This document shows, in pieces, positions 26,829-36,285 of a stretch of DNA of 64,000 bases. Both the position numbers and the translations under genes were made by a program. The notes beneath the pieces were generated by a model. It saw only the letters and a program-made list of their open reading frames with translations, was not told the DNA's origin and searched no databases. Positions within the stretch are counted from its first letter, which is position 1, and every line of letters starts with the position of its first letter. Location of the stretch: positions 1 to 64,000 of the forward strand of contig JAKSVG010000003.1 in assembly GCA_024408105.1 (NCBI GenBank). The letters are read 5' to 3'. The DNA comes from Bacilli bacterium (lineage in GTDB: Bacteria > Bacillota_I > Bacilli_A > RFN20 > CAG-826).

Positions 26829-28206
26829 TTTCTAATTTCTTATATAAACTAGCAACATCCTTATCATTATTGATTATGGCTGTTGCTTTTTTCTTATCTT
26901 CTTGAAGATAATATGATTCGTTCAATTTGATGTAAGAATCATAATCTCCATTGCGTTTTATTAATCTTTCTTTTTGAATGAGCGGCGATACTTCAATTAT
27001 AAAAATATCATTGCACAATTCTTCAATATGTGATTGGAAAATCATTGGAACTTCTAATGCGACCTTTTTAGTTTTATCTAACGAATGTATAAAGCTTTTT
27101 ATATATTTATATAATTCATCGTATAAATATGATTCGAGTTCCTTTTTTTTCTTTGGATTTTTAACTAAAAAATCTTTTAAATATTTTCGATCAATATCAT
27201 TATTTTTAATAACTAAAGATGGAATAATTTTTTTAATTTTTTCTTGGAATAAATTATTTTTATAAAATTCATGAATAATTTTGTCGGAATCTAACAATAT
27301 AAATCCTTTTTTTGCCAAATATTCTCCAACTAACGATTTTCCAGAAGAAATTGCTCCAGAAATGCCTACGACATATGGCAAGCATTTATTGACTTGGCAA
27401 TGTGGGCAAAAAGTTGTTCCTCTTGAATTAACAAGAATTTTGGATAAATTGCGACCACATGTTGGACATGGCTTATCTTTTTTACCATAGACTTGTAGTT
27501 GAACTTGAAAATTACCGCTTACGCCTTCTTGAGGATGATAACTTTTAATTGTTGATCCACCTGATTTAATTGCTTTTGTTAAAACATCTCTTGATGCATT
27601 TAAAATGGCTTTTAACTCATTAAGTGAAACTGCATTAGCTGGTGTTAATGGATGCAGTTTTACTTGAAATAAAACCTCATCAACATAGATATTACCAAGT
27701 CCAGACATGATTGATTGGTCAAGCAAAGCTTGTTTTATTGAAATTTTCTTGTTTTGAAAAGCTTTCACCAATAATTTCTCATCATTTAACATGAATGGGT
27801 CAGGACCAACATTACATATCGGCTTATTAGACATATATGTCGATTCTTTATCAACAACCATGCGTCCAAATCTTCGTGTGTCATTATAGGTTAAAAAAGT
27901 GCCGTCTTTAAAATAAAATATAACCAAATCATGTTTATTTAAAGGAGTGTTTTTTTCTTGCAAGAAAAATTTTCCCTCCATTCTAAGATGAGAAATCATT
28001 ACAACATCGTTTGTTAAATGAAAAATAATAAATTTTCCAATTCTTGTAATATTTTTGATTGTTTGATTTTTTAATGAATCAACAAAAAAATCAGTGTCGC
28101 AATCGATTGTTTGTTTTCTTTTTATTTGGACATGATCAATCGTCTTGCCATCAACAAGGCGGTTTAAGATACCAACTATAGTTTCAACCTCAGGGAGTTC
28201 AGGCAT
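26812..28206 (-). CDS. mutM-coaE: MutM (Fpg) DNA glycosylase fused to CoaE dephospho-CoA kinase
   Basis: One 464-residue ORF carries two complete enzymes. Residues 1 to about 275 are formamidopyrimidine-DNA glycosylase: catalytic Pro after Met (MPELPEVET), SGLGNIYVDE, and a C-terminal zinc finger CPTCG...CPHC. Residues about 277-464 are dephospho-CoA kinase: P-loop GISGAISSGKS, LDSDKIIHEF, and the lid region IKERL-type QKERLIKR with IINNDKDV. Only a few residues separate them, close to where MutM normally ends. Bacillus has mutM and coaE as close neighbours downstream of polA, so the fusion probably arose by loss of the intervening stop. The start lies 2 nt after the polA stop. Confidence 0.93.
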   Translation of the reverse strand: MPELPEVETIVGILNRLVDGKTIDHVQIKRKQTIDCDTDFFVDSLKNQTIKNITRIGKFIIFHLTNDVVMISHLRMEGKFFLQEKNTPLNKHDLVIFYFKDGTFLTYNDTRRFGRMVVDKESTYMSNKPICNVGPDPFMLNDEKLLVKAFQNKKISIKQALLDQSIMSGLGNIYVDEVLFQVKLHPLTPANAVSLNELKAILNASRDVLTKAIKSGGSTIKSYHPQEGVSGNFQVQLQVYGKKDKPCPTCGRNLSKILVNSRGTTFCPHCQVNKCLPYVVGISGAISSGKSLVGEYLAKKGFILLDSDKIIHEFYKNNLFQEKIKKIIPSLVIKNNDIDRKYLKDFLVKNPKKKKELESYLYDELYKYIKSFIHSLDKTKKVALEVPMIFQSHIEELCNDIFIIEVSPLIQKERLIKRNGDYDSYIKLNESYYLQEDKKKATAIINNDKDVASLYKKLETIFGK

Positions 28207-28208
28207 AA

Positions 28209-30812
28209 TTATTTACAATCGTACCAAGTACGACCATATCCTCCGTCTACTAACAATTTAACATCGAGTTCCAATGCATTTTCCATGATATCCTTTACTA
28301 AAGGTAAAATAATATCTTTTTCTTCGTTAGGAACTTTAAACAAAAGTTCATCATGAATTTGCAAGATCATCTTTGTTTTTAATTTTTTCTCACGTAAAGC
28401 ATTATTGACTTTTATCATTGCAATTTTGATTAAATCTGCCGCAGTACCTTGAATTGGAGCGTTCATTGCTGCACGGCGAGCAAATTCTCTAACTTGATAA
28501 TTGGAATCATGAACTTCACGTAAATATCTTCTTCTACCAAGGAGAGTTGTGACGTAGCCATCATTTATAACATTTGTTGAAATTTGTTGAAAATATTGTC
28601 CAATTTCAGGGTATGCATTATAAAATGCATCTATTATTTCTTTTGCTTTTTTAGGAGAAGTACCAATTTGCTCGGCAAGACCCCAATCTGATATGCCGTA
28701 TATTATTCCAAAATTTACCGCTTTTGCTTTACGTCTCTCTTCACTTGTTGGATTGTCTTTATGAAAAACTTTTTTAGCAGTTGATGTATGAATATCTTGA
28801 TTTGATGTAAATACTTCTTGCAGTGTCTTACATTTTGATAAGGAGGCGAGGATTCGTAACTCAATTTGTGAGTAATCTAATGACAAAATCGAATAATTTT
28901 CGTCTTTATAATAGAAAGCTTTTCGAATCATTTTGCCCTCTTCATCGCGAACCGATATGTTCTGCAAATTAGGTTCGCTAGAAGATAATCGTCCTGTAGC
29001 TGTTAAAGCTTGGTTAAACAAAGCGTGTATTTTTCCATCCTCATAAACATGTGATGACAAACTTGTAACATATGTTGAAAGAAGCTTTGCGTATTTTCTA
29101 TACAAAAGAATTGCTGGAACAATAGGATGAAGATTTTTAATTTCATTTAGTACCTCAACAGAAGTAGATGTTTTTCCACTAAAAGTTTTTAATCCTAATT
29201 TATTGAATAGTATTTCTCCAACTTGCTTTGGCGAATCTATATTAAATTCTTCACCAGCAAGTTTATAAACTAAATCTTGAGCATTTTTAAGATTAATCTT
29301 AAAAACTTCTCCCATTTCTTCTAATTTATTTATATCTAGAGGAAAACCTTCTATTTCCATATCTGCTAAAACATCACAAAGTTTTATATCTACATTTGTA
29401 TATAGATCTAGACATTGTAATTTATCTATTTCAGCACAAGCCTTGGTTGAACATTTTTTACATGAATATGCGATTTTGCATGTTCTTAATGGGTTTGAAT
29501 TATCAAATAGGGAAAGAGTGTCATCCTTGTTAGATGAGATATTATAGCCAAAGAACCTCATTGTCGAGTCAACATCACCAATTAATGAAGTATCAAGAAT
29601 ATATATTGCTAGTAATGCATCAAATTTTAAACCATTAATTTGAATATTTTCATGAGATAATGCAACTTTTATTGCTTTATAATCAAAACAGAATTTTTCA
29701 ATTTTATTATCAGCCAATATATCCAAGATATATTTATCTTTTTTAGCATCATCTAAAGAGATGTAGTAATTGTTCATGTTTGTTGAAATTGCTATTCCAT
29801 AAATTTGACTTAGATTATAGTTTCCAGGCTCTATATCAAGAGCAATTCCGATTGAATCTTCTAGTTTTATATTTCTGAAGGTTGTAATTTTTTCAAATTC
29901 AATTTCAGTCTCTTTTGATTCACTTTTTTGCAATTTGTTTGGCAGCCTATTCAAAAATTGTTTTAGTTCATAAATATTACAAAACTCATTAATTTTGTTG
30001 AATTCATATCCTTCGTAAACCGTATCGTTTACATTAAAAGGCAATTCAACGTTTATATCTATTGTTGCTAAATCATAGCTCATTTGTCCTAGTTCTTTAT
30101 TTTGAATTATTGATTCTCCAACCTTAGTTTTAAATGTTGGAGCGGCTTCAATAATTCTTTCAAAAGAGCCATATTCTTGGATGAGTTTTATTGCTGTTTT
30201 TTCTCCAATACCAGGTATTCCAGGGAGATTATCGCTTGAATCACCTCTTAATCCTTTATAATCAATTATTTGAATCGGTTTAATTCCGTATTGTTCAAGC
30301 ATAGCTTGCTCTGTCATAACATTTATGTTAGACATTCCGGTCTTAATTAAGTTAATTGTTATTTTATCGTCAATAAGTTGAAGATAATCTTTATCCGAAG
30401 TATAGATAATTACATTATAACCTTCTTTTCCCGCTAGCTTTGCGTATGTCCCACATAAATCATCTGCTTCATATCCTTCTTTTTCATATGTGAATATGTT
30501 TAATGATTTTAATAGCTGCCTAACAATTGGCATTTGAATTTTTAAATCTTCTGGGCATTCCTTGCGATTAGCTTTATAGTCTTTATTTTTTTCGTGGCGG
30601 AATGTAGGCTTTCCTGTATCAAAGCCAACGAATAATAAATCCCCATCTTTCAATTGAACGAGTATTTTATTTAGCATATTTGCAAATGCAAAGATTGCAT
30701 TTGTTGGAACGCCTTCTTTGTTACGCATAATTGAAGGGTTAGGACCGTAAGCGGTTGCGTAGTAGGCTCTAAAGAGCAAAGAGTTACCATCAATTACATA
30801 AGCCTTAGCCAT
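28209..30812 (-). CDS. polA: DNA polymerase I
   Basis: Fills gaps and removes RNA primers. The 867-residue protein has the 5'-3' exonuclease (AYVIDGNSLLFRAYY, GDSSDNLPGIPGIGEKTA), a 3'-5' exonuclease-like middle domain that looks degenerate, and a complete polymerase domain (TGRLSSSEPNLQNI, DYSQIELRILA, RRKAKAVNFGIIYG, QIHDELLF). The middle domain contains an unusual cysteine group (C445, C451, C454, C459, C467). The start overlaps dnaE by 8 nt, so it is coupled to the replicase gene. Confidence 0.96.
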   Translation of the reverse strand: MAKAYVIDGNSLLFRAYYATAYGPNPSIMRNKEGVPTNAIFAFANMLNKILVQLKDGDLLFVGFDTGKPTFRHEKNKDYKANRKECPEDLKIQMPIVRQLLKSLNIFTYEKEGYEADDLCGTYAKLAGKEGYNVIIYTSDKDYLQLIDDKITINLIKTGMSNINVMTEQAMLEQYGIKPIQIIDYKGLRGDSSDNLPGIPGIGEKTAIKLIQEYGSFERIIEAAPTFKTKVGESIIQNKELGQMSYDLATIDINVELPFNVNDTVYEGYEFNKINEFCNIYELKQFLNRLPNKLQKSESKETEIEFEKITTFRNIKLEDSIGIALDIEPGNYNLSQIYGIAISTNMNNYYISLDDAKKDKYILDILADNKIEKFCFDYKAIKVALSHENIQINGLKFDALLAIYILDTSLIGDVDSTMRFFGYNISSNKDDTLSLFDNSNPLRTCKIAYSCKKCSTKACAEIDKLQCLDLYTNVDIKLCDVLADMEIEGFPLDINKLEEMGEVFKINLKNAQDLVYKLAGEEFNIDSPKQVGEILFNKLGLKTFSGKTSTSVEVLNEIKNLHPIVPAILLYRKYAKLLSTYVTSLSSHVYEDGKIHALFNQALTATGRLSSSEPNLQNISVRDEEGKMIRKAFYYKDENYSILSLDYSQIELRILASLSKCKTLQEVFTSNQDIHTSTAKKVFHKDNPTSEERRKAKAVNFGIIYGISDWGLAEQIGTSPKKAKEIIDAFYNAYPEIGQYFQQISTNVINDGYVTTLLGRRRYLREVHDSNYQVREFARRAAMNAPIQGTAADLIKIAMIKVNNALREKKLKTKMILQIHDELLFKVPNEEKDIILPLVKDIMENALELDVKLLVDGGYGRTWYDCK

Positions 30813-33800
30813 TTATTAAATCCTCCAATTTCGAAATTTCTTTAACAACTAATTCGTCAGTTGATTGTTTATAATAACCATTAATTAGTATTGAAGTATT
30901 CTTTTTTAATGCATCAAATGATTTTTGGTATGCATCGGTGAATATAGTTATCTCAAGTTCACCTGAATCATCATATATATTCGCAAAAGCCATAGGCTTT
31001 CCGTTTTTTGTTTTAATTGTTTTTACGTTGCGAATAATGCAAGCAATTTTTATATTGCTCGAAGAGTATGGTATATCAGCAATGCTAATAGTTTTCACAT
31101 TTTTTAATCTATCTTTGTATATTTGTAATGGTGATCCAGAAATCATTAACCCTAGAGAATCAAATTCTTTATTTAGGTTAAATATCGAATCATCTTTACA
31201 TCTTTGCATTGAAGGTTTAGGGAACATGGAGATATCAATAATTGTTTCACCATTTATTCCTCCAAGCATTGATGCATAATTTAGTGCCGTTGGAATGTTT
31301 AGCCTTAAACTTGCTCTTGAGCATTCTAATTTATCAAATGCGCCTGCATCAATCAGCGAAATAATTTGCTTACTATTAATTTTGTACTTGTTCATTCTTA
31401 CAACAAAGTCAAAGAAATCAGTGAAAGGTTTTTCAGCTCTTTCTTTAATAATTGCATCTGATGTAATATTCATTATTCCTTTAACTGATGTGAGTGGAAA
31501 TACTATAGTATTTCCTTTTACAATGTATGAGTTTGTTGAGACATTAATATCCGGGTTAGCAACCTTAATTTTTGATGCTTTCATTTCAGATAAAGTAGTG
31601 GAGAAATGCTCGGAATTTGAATTCGTTAATATTGATGCATAAAATTCTTTAGGATAATGTGCTTTCAAATATGCCATACGACAAGTTAGTAGAGCATAGC
31701 CAATTGCATGTGATTTATTAAAACCATAATCTCCAAATTTATAAATTAATTTATAAACATCGTCGGCTTCTTTTTCACTATAGCCATTTTTAATTGCACC
31801 TTCAATAAACTTTGCTTGATATGACGCAAGTTTTTTTGCATCTTTTTTAGATATTGCTCTTCTTAATAAATCAGCTTCAGCAAAAGAAAATCCAGCCATC
31901 TTATTTGCAATTTGCATTACTTGTTCTTGATAAACTAGTACTCCATAAGTTGGACTTAAAATTTCTTCTAGGACTTTTGAGGCATAATATTGTTTTGTTT
32001 TTTTAAATTTGTGATTTGCGTATTCTTCAATATTATCTAAAGGACCAGGCCTATATAAACTTATTAAGGCAACGACATCCTCAAATGTTGATGGTTTTAA
32101 AATCTTAATAGATTTTCTCATGCCAAAAGATTCAATTTGGAATAAACCCATTGTTTTTGCTGATTTAATTTGTTCTAAAGCTTTGGGATCATCATAAGGT
32201 ATTTCATCACGATCGATTTTAATTCCATAGTTTTTATTGATTCGTTCTATACAATCATCAACAATAGTTAAATTGGTTAAACTCAAAATATCCATTTTAA
32301 GAAATGATTGTTCTTCCAAATAATCTTTTTCAAACTGCTCGATATATTTACCATCATAATCTTTGATTAATGGAATGCTTTCTTCTAATGATTCGTCATT
32401 TATCACAATACCTGCAGCGTGCATTCCAAGTTGCCTTGGAAATCCTTCGATTTTACTTGCTAACGAAACAATTTCTAAATAATATTTGTCCTCATTTACT
32501 AATGCTTTAAATTCCGGAACGCGCTTATAAAGCTCTCTAAGAGTTAGTTTTTCATCTTCTTTTCGAATTAGTTTTGTGAACAATTCTATATCTCTTTCTG
32601 GATAATTAAAAACTGACCCTATATCTCTTAGAGCTGCTTTTGCTCCAAATTTTTGAAATGCTATTATTTTGGCAACATTTTTGTTCGAGTATTTCCTGCG
32701 GATGTATTCAACGACATCATCTCTATTTGAATCTTTAAAGTCAACGTCGATATCTGGCAATGTTTGCCTTCCTTTATTTAAGAAACGTTCAAAAATTAAA
32801 TTATATTTAATAGGATCACCTTGAGTTATTCCTAATACATAAGATACTAGCGAGCCAACTGCGCTGCCTCTTCCAGGACCAACGGCTATATCGTTATTAC
32901 GTGCAAAATCAATATAGTCTTTGACAACAAGAAAATAGTCACTGTAACCCATTGAAGAAATTACTTGTAGTTCATTATTCAAACGTTCGTTATATTCATT
33001 GATTTCTTTATTAAGTTTTTTAAGACCTTCAAATGCAATTTTTTTCAAATATTCATCGCTTGTTAAACCAAGGTCATTTTTGAACGAAACCATTTTTCCT
33101 CTTTTTTGAACAAATTCAAAATCGACTTTATTTGCTATTTCAATAGTTAATGATATTTCACTTTCTTTAAACAATTTATTAACAAAGTTAATATCATATA
33201 AATATTCGTTTCCTTTAGAACTTTTATCAGTCAATTTTTCTTTATTTGAGACAGCATTTAGAATTTTGCAAACAATTTCGTCTTCCGGCTTAACGTATTT
33301 AACGAAAGGGAATGCGACAAGCGGATAGCCATGATCGAAGGCAAAATTCCTAATTGAATTCATATAATCTTCGTTATTTGGCTCCAATCCAATATAAAAA
33401 TCATCTATTCCTCGTGATAACTTTGCAAATTGCTTTGTCATATCTACATCAAATCGATTGTTTGAAGAGACAATAACAATTAAATCTGAAAAATATTGTT
33501 TTAAATCAGAAAGATTTCTTTTTTTGTCTTGAATCGCTAAGGATAGTTTTAGGATATTTTTGTAACCTTCTTCATTTTTTGCAATGAATGTAAATAAAAG
33601 GTTATCAATGATAAAATCCTCTCCAATTATTGGCTTTAATGATTTTTCTTTGCACAAAGAAACAAATTTAGGTGCTCCAGAAAGAAGTTCAAAATCTGTT
33701 AAAGCGATAGCAGGATAAGAAAAAGATTTAGCTTGTTTAACATAATCTTCTAAACGAAGACCGCTTTTCAATATTGAGTATCCGCTATACGCATGTAGAG

Positions 33801-33813
33801 GCACAAAGTTCAT
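30805..33813 (-). CDS. dnaE: DNA polymerase III alpha subunit, DnaE type
   Basis: Replicative polymerase subunit of the C family. The 1002-residue DnaE-type protein carries an N-terminal PHP domain, the catalytic PDIDVDF motif, GPGRGSAVGSLVSYVLGIT, LGMHAAGIVI, a helix-hairpin-helix region and a C-terminal OB fold (IACIIRNVKTIKTKNGKPMAFANI). The PHP metal site looks degenerate (LHAYSGYS instead of HxHS, and LTDFELL instead of LTDDH). In Bacilli DnaE acts beside PolC, which is not in this window. Start ATG lies 6 nt from a -10 hexamer with no RBS. Confidence 0.95.
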   Translation of the reverse strand: MNFVPLHAYSGYSILKSGLRLEDYVKQAKSFSYPAIALTDFELLSGAPKFVSLCKEKSLKPIIGEDFIIDNLLFTFIAKNEEGYKNILKLSLAIQDKKRNLSDLKQYFSDLIVIVSSNNRFDVDMTKQFAKLSRGIDDFYIGLEPNNEDYMNSIRNFAFDHGYPLVAFPFVKYVKPEDEIVCKILNAVSNKEKLTDKSSKGNEYLYDINFVNKLFKESEISLTIEIANKVDFEFVQKRGKMVSFKNDLGLTSDEYLKKIAFEGLKKLNKEINEYNERLNNELQVISSMGYSDYFLVVKDYIDFARNNDIAVGPGRGSAVGSLVSYVLGITQGDPIKYNLIFERFLNKGRQTLPDIDVDFKDSNRDDVVEYIRRKYSNKNVAKIIAFQKFGAKAALRDIGSVFNYPERDIELFTKLIRKEDEKLTLRELYKRVPEFKALVNEDKYYLEIVSLASKIEGFPRQLGMHAAGIVINDESLEESIPLIKDYDGKYIEQFEKDYLEEQSFLKMDILSLTNLTIVDDCIERINKNYGIKIDRDEIPYDDPKALEQIKSAKTMGLFQIESFGMRKSIKILKPSTFEDVVALISLYRPGPLDNIEEYANHKFKKTKQYYASKVLEEILSPTYGVLVYQEQVMQIANKMAGFSFAEADLLRRAISKKDAKKLASYQAKFIEGAIKNGYSEKEADDVYKLIYKFGDYGFNKSHAIGYALLTCRMAYLKAHYPKEFYASILTNSNSEHFSTTLSEMKASKIKVANPDINVSTNSYIVKGNTIVFPLTSVKGIMNITSDAIIKERAEKPFTDFFDFVVRMNKYKINSKQIISLIDAGAFDKLECSRASLRLNIPTALNYASMLGGINGETIIDISMFPKPSMQRCKDDSIFNLNKEFDSLGLMISGSPLQIYKDRLKNVKTISIADIPYSSSNIKIACIIRNVKTIKTKNGKPMAFANIYDDSGELEITIFTDAYQKSFDALKKNTSILINGYYKQSTDELVVKEISKLEDLING

Positions 33814-33819
33814 AACATT

Positions 33820-33825
33820 ATTTTA
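33820..33825 (-). promoter_or_regulatory. dnaE -10 element, leaderless arrangement
   Basis: TAAAAT on the minus strand, preceded by TATG, ends exactly 6 nt before the dnaE ATG, placing the start codon at the expected +1. There is no Shine-Dalgarno sequence. Confidence 0.5.
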
Positions 33826-33838
33826 CATAGTTCTATAG

Positions 33839-33868
33839 AAAAAAGGTATCAAAATTGACACCTTTTTT
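33839..33868 (-). terminator. Terminator of nrnA
   Basis: Minus strand AAAAAAGGTGTC-aatttt-GATACCTTTTTT (one G-U pair) with a T run. It lies between nrnA and the downstream dnaE unit. Confidence 0.82.
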
Positions 33869-33879
33869 GCAATTTGAGA

Positions 33880-34872
33880 TTATTTGAGCAAATTGTCTAA
33901 TTCACTTATTAATTTTGGTAAATTGTCGAGAGACTTGAGTTTCGCTCCGCTAGCTTGAGTGTGCCCACCTCCAGCATAGTTAGCTGCAACTCTTTCAACC
34001 GACACTCCATCACTTCTAAGTGATACACGATAAACACCTTTTGGTTCATCCCAGGAAACACTCATCCAAATATGAATTGAATCGAAGTGATCAAACAGGT
34101 ATAAGCAATCTTTTCCTCGTTCGGGCTGGAGATTCAATCTTTTTAAATCATCTTTTTCTAGAACGTAATAAGCAACGCCGTGAGGAGTGATGTGGTAATG
34201 GGAAAGAACCCATTTTGTGAATTCTAATGAAGTTAAATCTTCACTATACATATCTTTATAAATTTGAACGATGTCTATTCCCTTTTGAACTAAAAGTTCA
34301 CTTACTGCAAATGTATGGGCATTAACCTCTGCGTATAAAAATCTATTAGAATCACCGGCAATAGCTTTATATAAGTAAGTTGCTGTTTCTTTAGTGATGA
34401 CATAGTCTTCGAATTTTATAAGCATGTTTGCCAGTAATTCGCCAGCAGCAGACATTGTTTCGTCAACAATTTGCACTTTTCCATATTTATCGACTTCTGG
34501 GTGATGGTCAATCTTAACAATTACATCGGCATTTTTATAGCGTTCATCGCTTATGCGATTTGAGTTTGAAGTATCTAAAACAATTGCTAGAAATGGTTTA
34601 TCAAACCAATCATCATTTACTTGCATCATGTACGGAAAACACTTGGGAGTTAGGACAACGTGGTCATCGCCAGTGTAAATGATTTCTTTATTTTTGAAAT
34701 TGTCTTTTAACCAATTAACCATCGCCATCTGACATCCAAGAGCGTCATAATCGGGTCTAATATGCCTGAAAACTGCAATGCGATCATATTTAAGAATGTA
34801 TTTTAAAACTTTGTCGTATTTACTTTGAAACGATTTGCATCGATTAATTATTTCTATATCCAAGTTTTTCAT
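33880..34872 (-). CDS. nrnA: DHH-family oligoribonuclease/pAp phosphatase NrnA
   Basis: Degrades nanoRNA and dephosphorylates pAp. The 330-residue protein has HIRPDYDALGCQMAM (motif I), VLDTSNSNRI (motif II), the DHH motif KIDHHPEVDKYG, and the DHHA1 motif GGGHTQASGAK near the C-terminus. Neighbourhood with dnaE is conserved in Bacillus (ytqI). It has its own promoter (TTGAAT-17-TAAAAT) whose -10 ends 6 nt before the ATG, so a leaderless mRNA is predicted. Confidence 0.95.
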   Translation of the reverse strand: MKNLDIEIINRCKSFQSKYDKVLKYILKYDRIAVFRHIRPDYDALGCQMAMVNWLKDNFKNKEIIYTGDDHVVLTPKCFPYMMQVNDDWFDKPFLAIVLDTSNSNRISDERYKNADVIVKIDHHPEVDKYGKVQIVDETMSAAGELLANMLIKFEDYVITKETATYLYKAIAGDSNRFLYAEVNAHTFAVSELLVQKGIDIVQIYKDMYSEDLTSLEFTKWVLSHYHITPHGVAYYVLEKDDLKRLNLQPERGKDCLYLFDHFDSIHIWMSVSWDEPKGVYRVSLRSDGVSVERVAANYAGGGHTQASGAKLKSLDNLPKLISELDNLLK

Positions 34873-34878
34873 ACGTTT

Positions 34879-34907
34879 ATTTTATATAAATAAAAATATT
34901 TATTCAA
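34879..34907 (-). promoter_or_regulatory. nrnA promoter, leaderless arrangement
   Basis: -35 TTGAAT (34907-34902), a 17-nt spacer and -10 TAAAAT (34884-34879); 6 nt (AAACGT) separate the -10 from the ATG. No RBS. Confidence 0.72.
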
Positions 34908-34936
34908 CAAAAAAGACGATTCTTACGAACCGTCTT
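34908..34936 (-). terminator. Terminator of the lipoprotein gene
   Basis: Minus strand AAGACGGTTC-gtaa-GAATCGTCTT followed by TTTT. Confidence 0.82.
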
Positions 34937-34950
34937 AATTGTTATTAGCA

Positions 34951-36171
34951 TTAATATTCTTCGTCTAATTCGTGAACATCGAACCATGCACCGGAATCGA
35001 TTGAATCGCATTCACGGTATTTTGTTGGATCTGGAATATCGGATTTTTCGTATGCTCCAAGAGCCTCTTTTGAAGATGAGTATGTTTCAACTGTGTATGG
35101 TAGTGATGATAAATATCCAACACCTGTATATGGGTTTGGAATTTCTTCACCATCCATTGAAATTTTCTCTGGGATATATAAATCACATTGAGCCATATAT
35201 TCTGCAGATGGTTCGAAATCTGGAAGTGGATCACCAGCTTTATGGTTTCTGTCCTTATAGAGAATTCTATAATAACTGAAATATTGCATATGAACTGATT
35301 CAACTATGCCGTTTCCGATTGTATAACCATATTCGAAACGAATACCCATTAATACATACATTCCATCATATTCATCAGTTTCTTTTGTTAAAGGATGTTC
35401 ATAATCAACATCATCTTCTGCATATGTCCAACCCCAAACTCTTTCAGCTGAATAGATGTCATAATTTAAGTCTCCAGTGTATCTAACTGTGAGTTTGCCA
35501 TCTTTCTTGTTTGCTGTGAAAGTTTCGAGTGGATGTGCCCATGTAATGCTTCCTGCGTAGTAAGAGTATGTGTCTTCAACATCTAATACTCCTGAGATGA
35601 CATTTGTAGAGAAACCACCACCTTTGGTGAAGTGTTCTCTTAAAGCGTTGTTTGTCTCAACAGCATGTGTGAATGAATATGCATCATCTGACTTATTGTC
35701 TTGTGTGTATGTATAACGCATTTCGCCTGCATTTTCATAAATATGTGCTTTGCCAGTATATTTAATTGGCTTTCTTGCAAATCCATCATCGGATGTTGGG
35801 TCTTTGATTGTGCTTTTATCATATGGGTAATTTGTGTAATCTGTGGATGTTACAACAACATTGTTGTCATATGAACGGAAAGTTTCTTTAATTTGCAAAT
35901 TGTGAACATATTCTTCGTAGAATGATTCTTCTTGTCCTTCTGCGTAAGTCCAAAATGGTGAATAGTCGCCATAATAATATTGAGCAAACTTTACATCTTT
36001 GTCTCCTGATTCAAGGATTCCTTCTGCATAAATGCCTTCTATTTCTTCTTTTGTGAGATCGCCATCTTTTAATCCATCAACAAATGATTGGAGTTTATTT
36101 TTTGATCCACAACCTGTAGAAACAGTGACTGTGAGAAGTGCTGCGGGAATGAATTTTAGTAATTTATTCAT
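34951..36171 (-). CDS. Predicted lipoprotein, acidic and Tyr-rich, unknown function
   Basis: A 406-residue surface protein with a lipoprotein signal peptide (lipobox STGC, Cys21). I do not recognise the mature domain; it is acidic and rich in Tyr and Asp, with many short alternating hydrophobic segments that suggest beta structure (for example EDTYSYYAGSITW). The start at 36171 is preferred over an upstream ATG (36228) because it places the signal peptide at the N-terminus and follows an RBS (AAGGGG); the upstream ATG overlaps the -35. It has its own promoter and terminator, so it is a single-gene unit. Confidence 0.8.
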   Translation of the reverse strand: MNKLLKFIPAALLTVTVSTGCGSKNKLQSFVDGLKDGDLTKEEIEGIYAEGILESGDKDVKFAQYYYGDYSPFWTYAEGQEESFYEEYVHNLQIKETFRSYDNNVVVTSTDYTNYPYDKSTIKDPTSDDGFARKPIKYTGKAHIYENAGEMRYTYTQDNKSDDAYSFTHAVETNNALREHFTKGGGFSTNVISGVLDVEDTYSYYAGSITWAHPLETFTANKKDGKLTVRYTGDLNYDIYSAERVWGWTYAEDDVDYEHPLTKETDEYDGMYVLMGIRFEYGYTIGNGIVESVHMQYFSYYRILYKDRNHKAGDPLPDFEPSAEYMAQCDLYIPEKISMDGEEIPNPYTGVGYLSSLPYTVETYSSSKEALGAYEKSDIPDPTKYRECDSIDSGAWFDVHELDEEY

Positions 36172-36199
36172 AAATTGCCCCTTTCTTTTTATTGCGTAT

Positions 36200-36228
36200 A
36201 TATTACGAGCATACGATAAAATAGTCAA
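36200..36228 (-). promoter_or_regulatory. Promoter of the 406-aa lipoprotein gene
   Basis: -35 TTGACT (36228-36223), a 17-nt spacer and -10 TAATAT (36205-36200), near-consensus. Confidence 0.8.
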
Positions 36229-36244
36229 GTTTGTTCAAAAAGAA

Positions 36245-36264
36245 AAGCACCCCTCAGGATGCTT
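36245..36264 (-). terminator. Terminator of ackA
   Basis: Minus strand AAGCATCC-tgag-GGGTGCTT followed by TTCTTTTT. Confidence 0.82.
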
Positions 36265-36285
36265 ATCAAATAATCGAAATTATTA

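Noticed and set aside
30938-31642. Two plus-strand frames of about 115 codons inside dnaE
   Set aside because: Antisense to the DnaE C-terminal region; hydrophobic content follows from the complementary codons and no start signals are seen.
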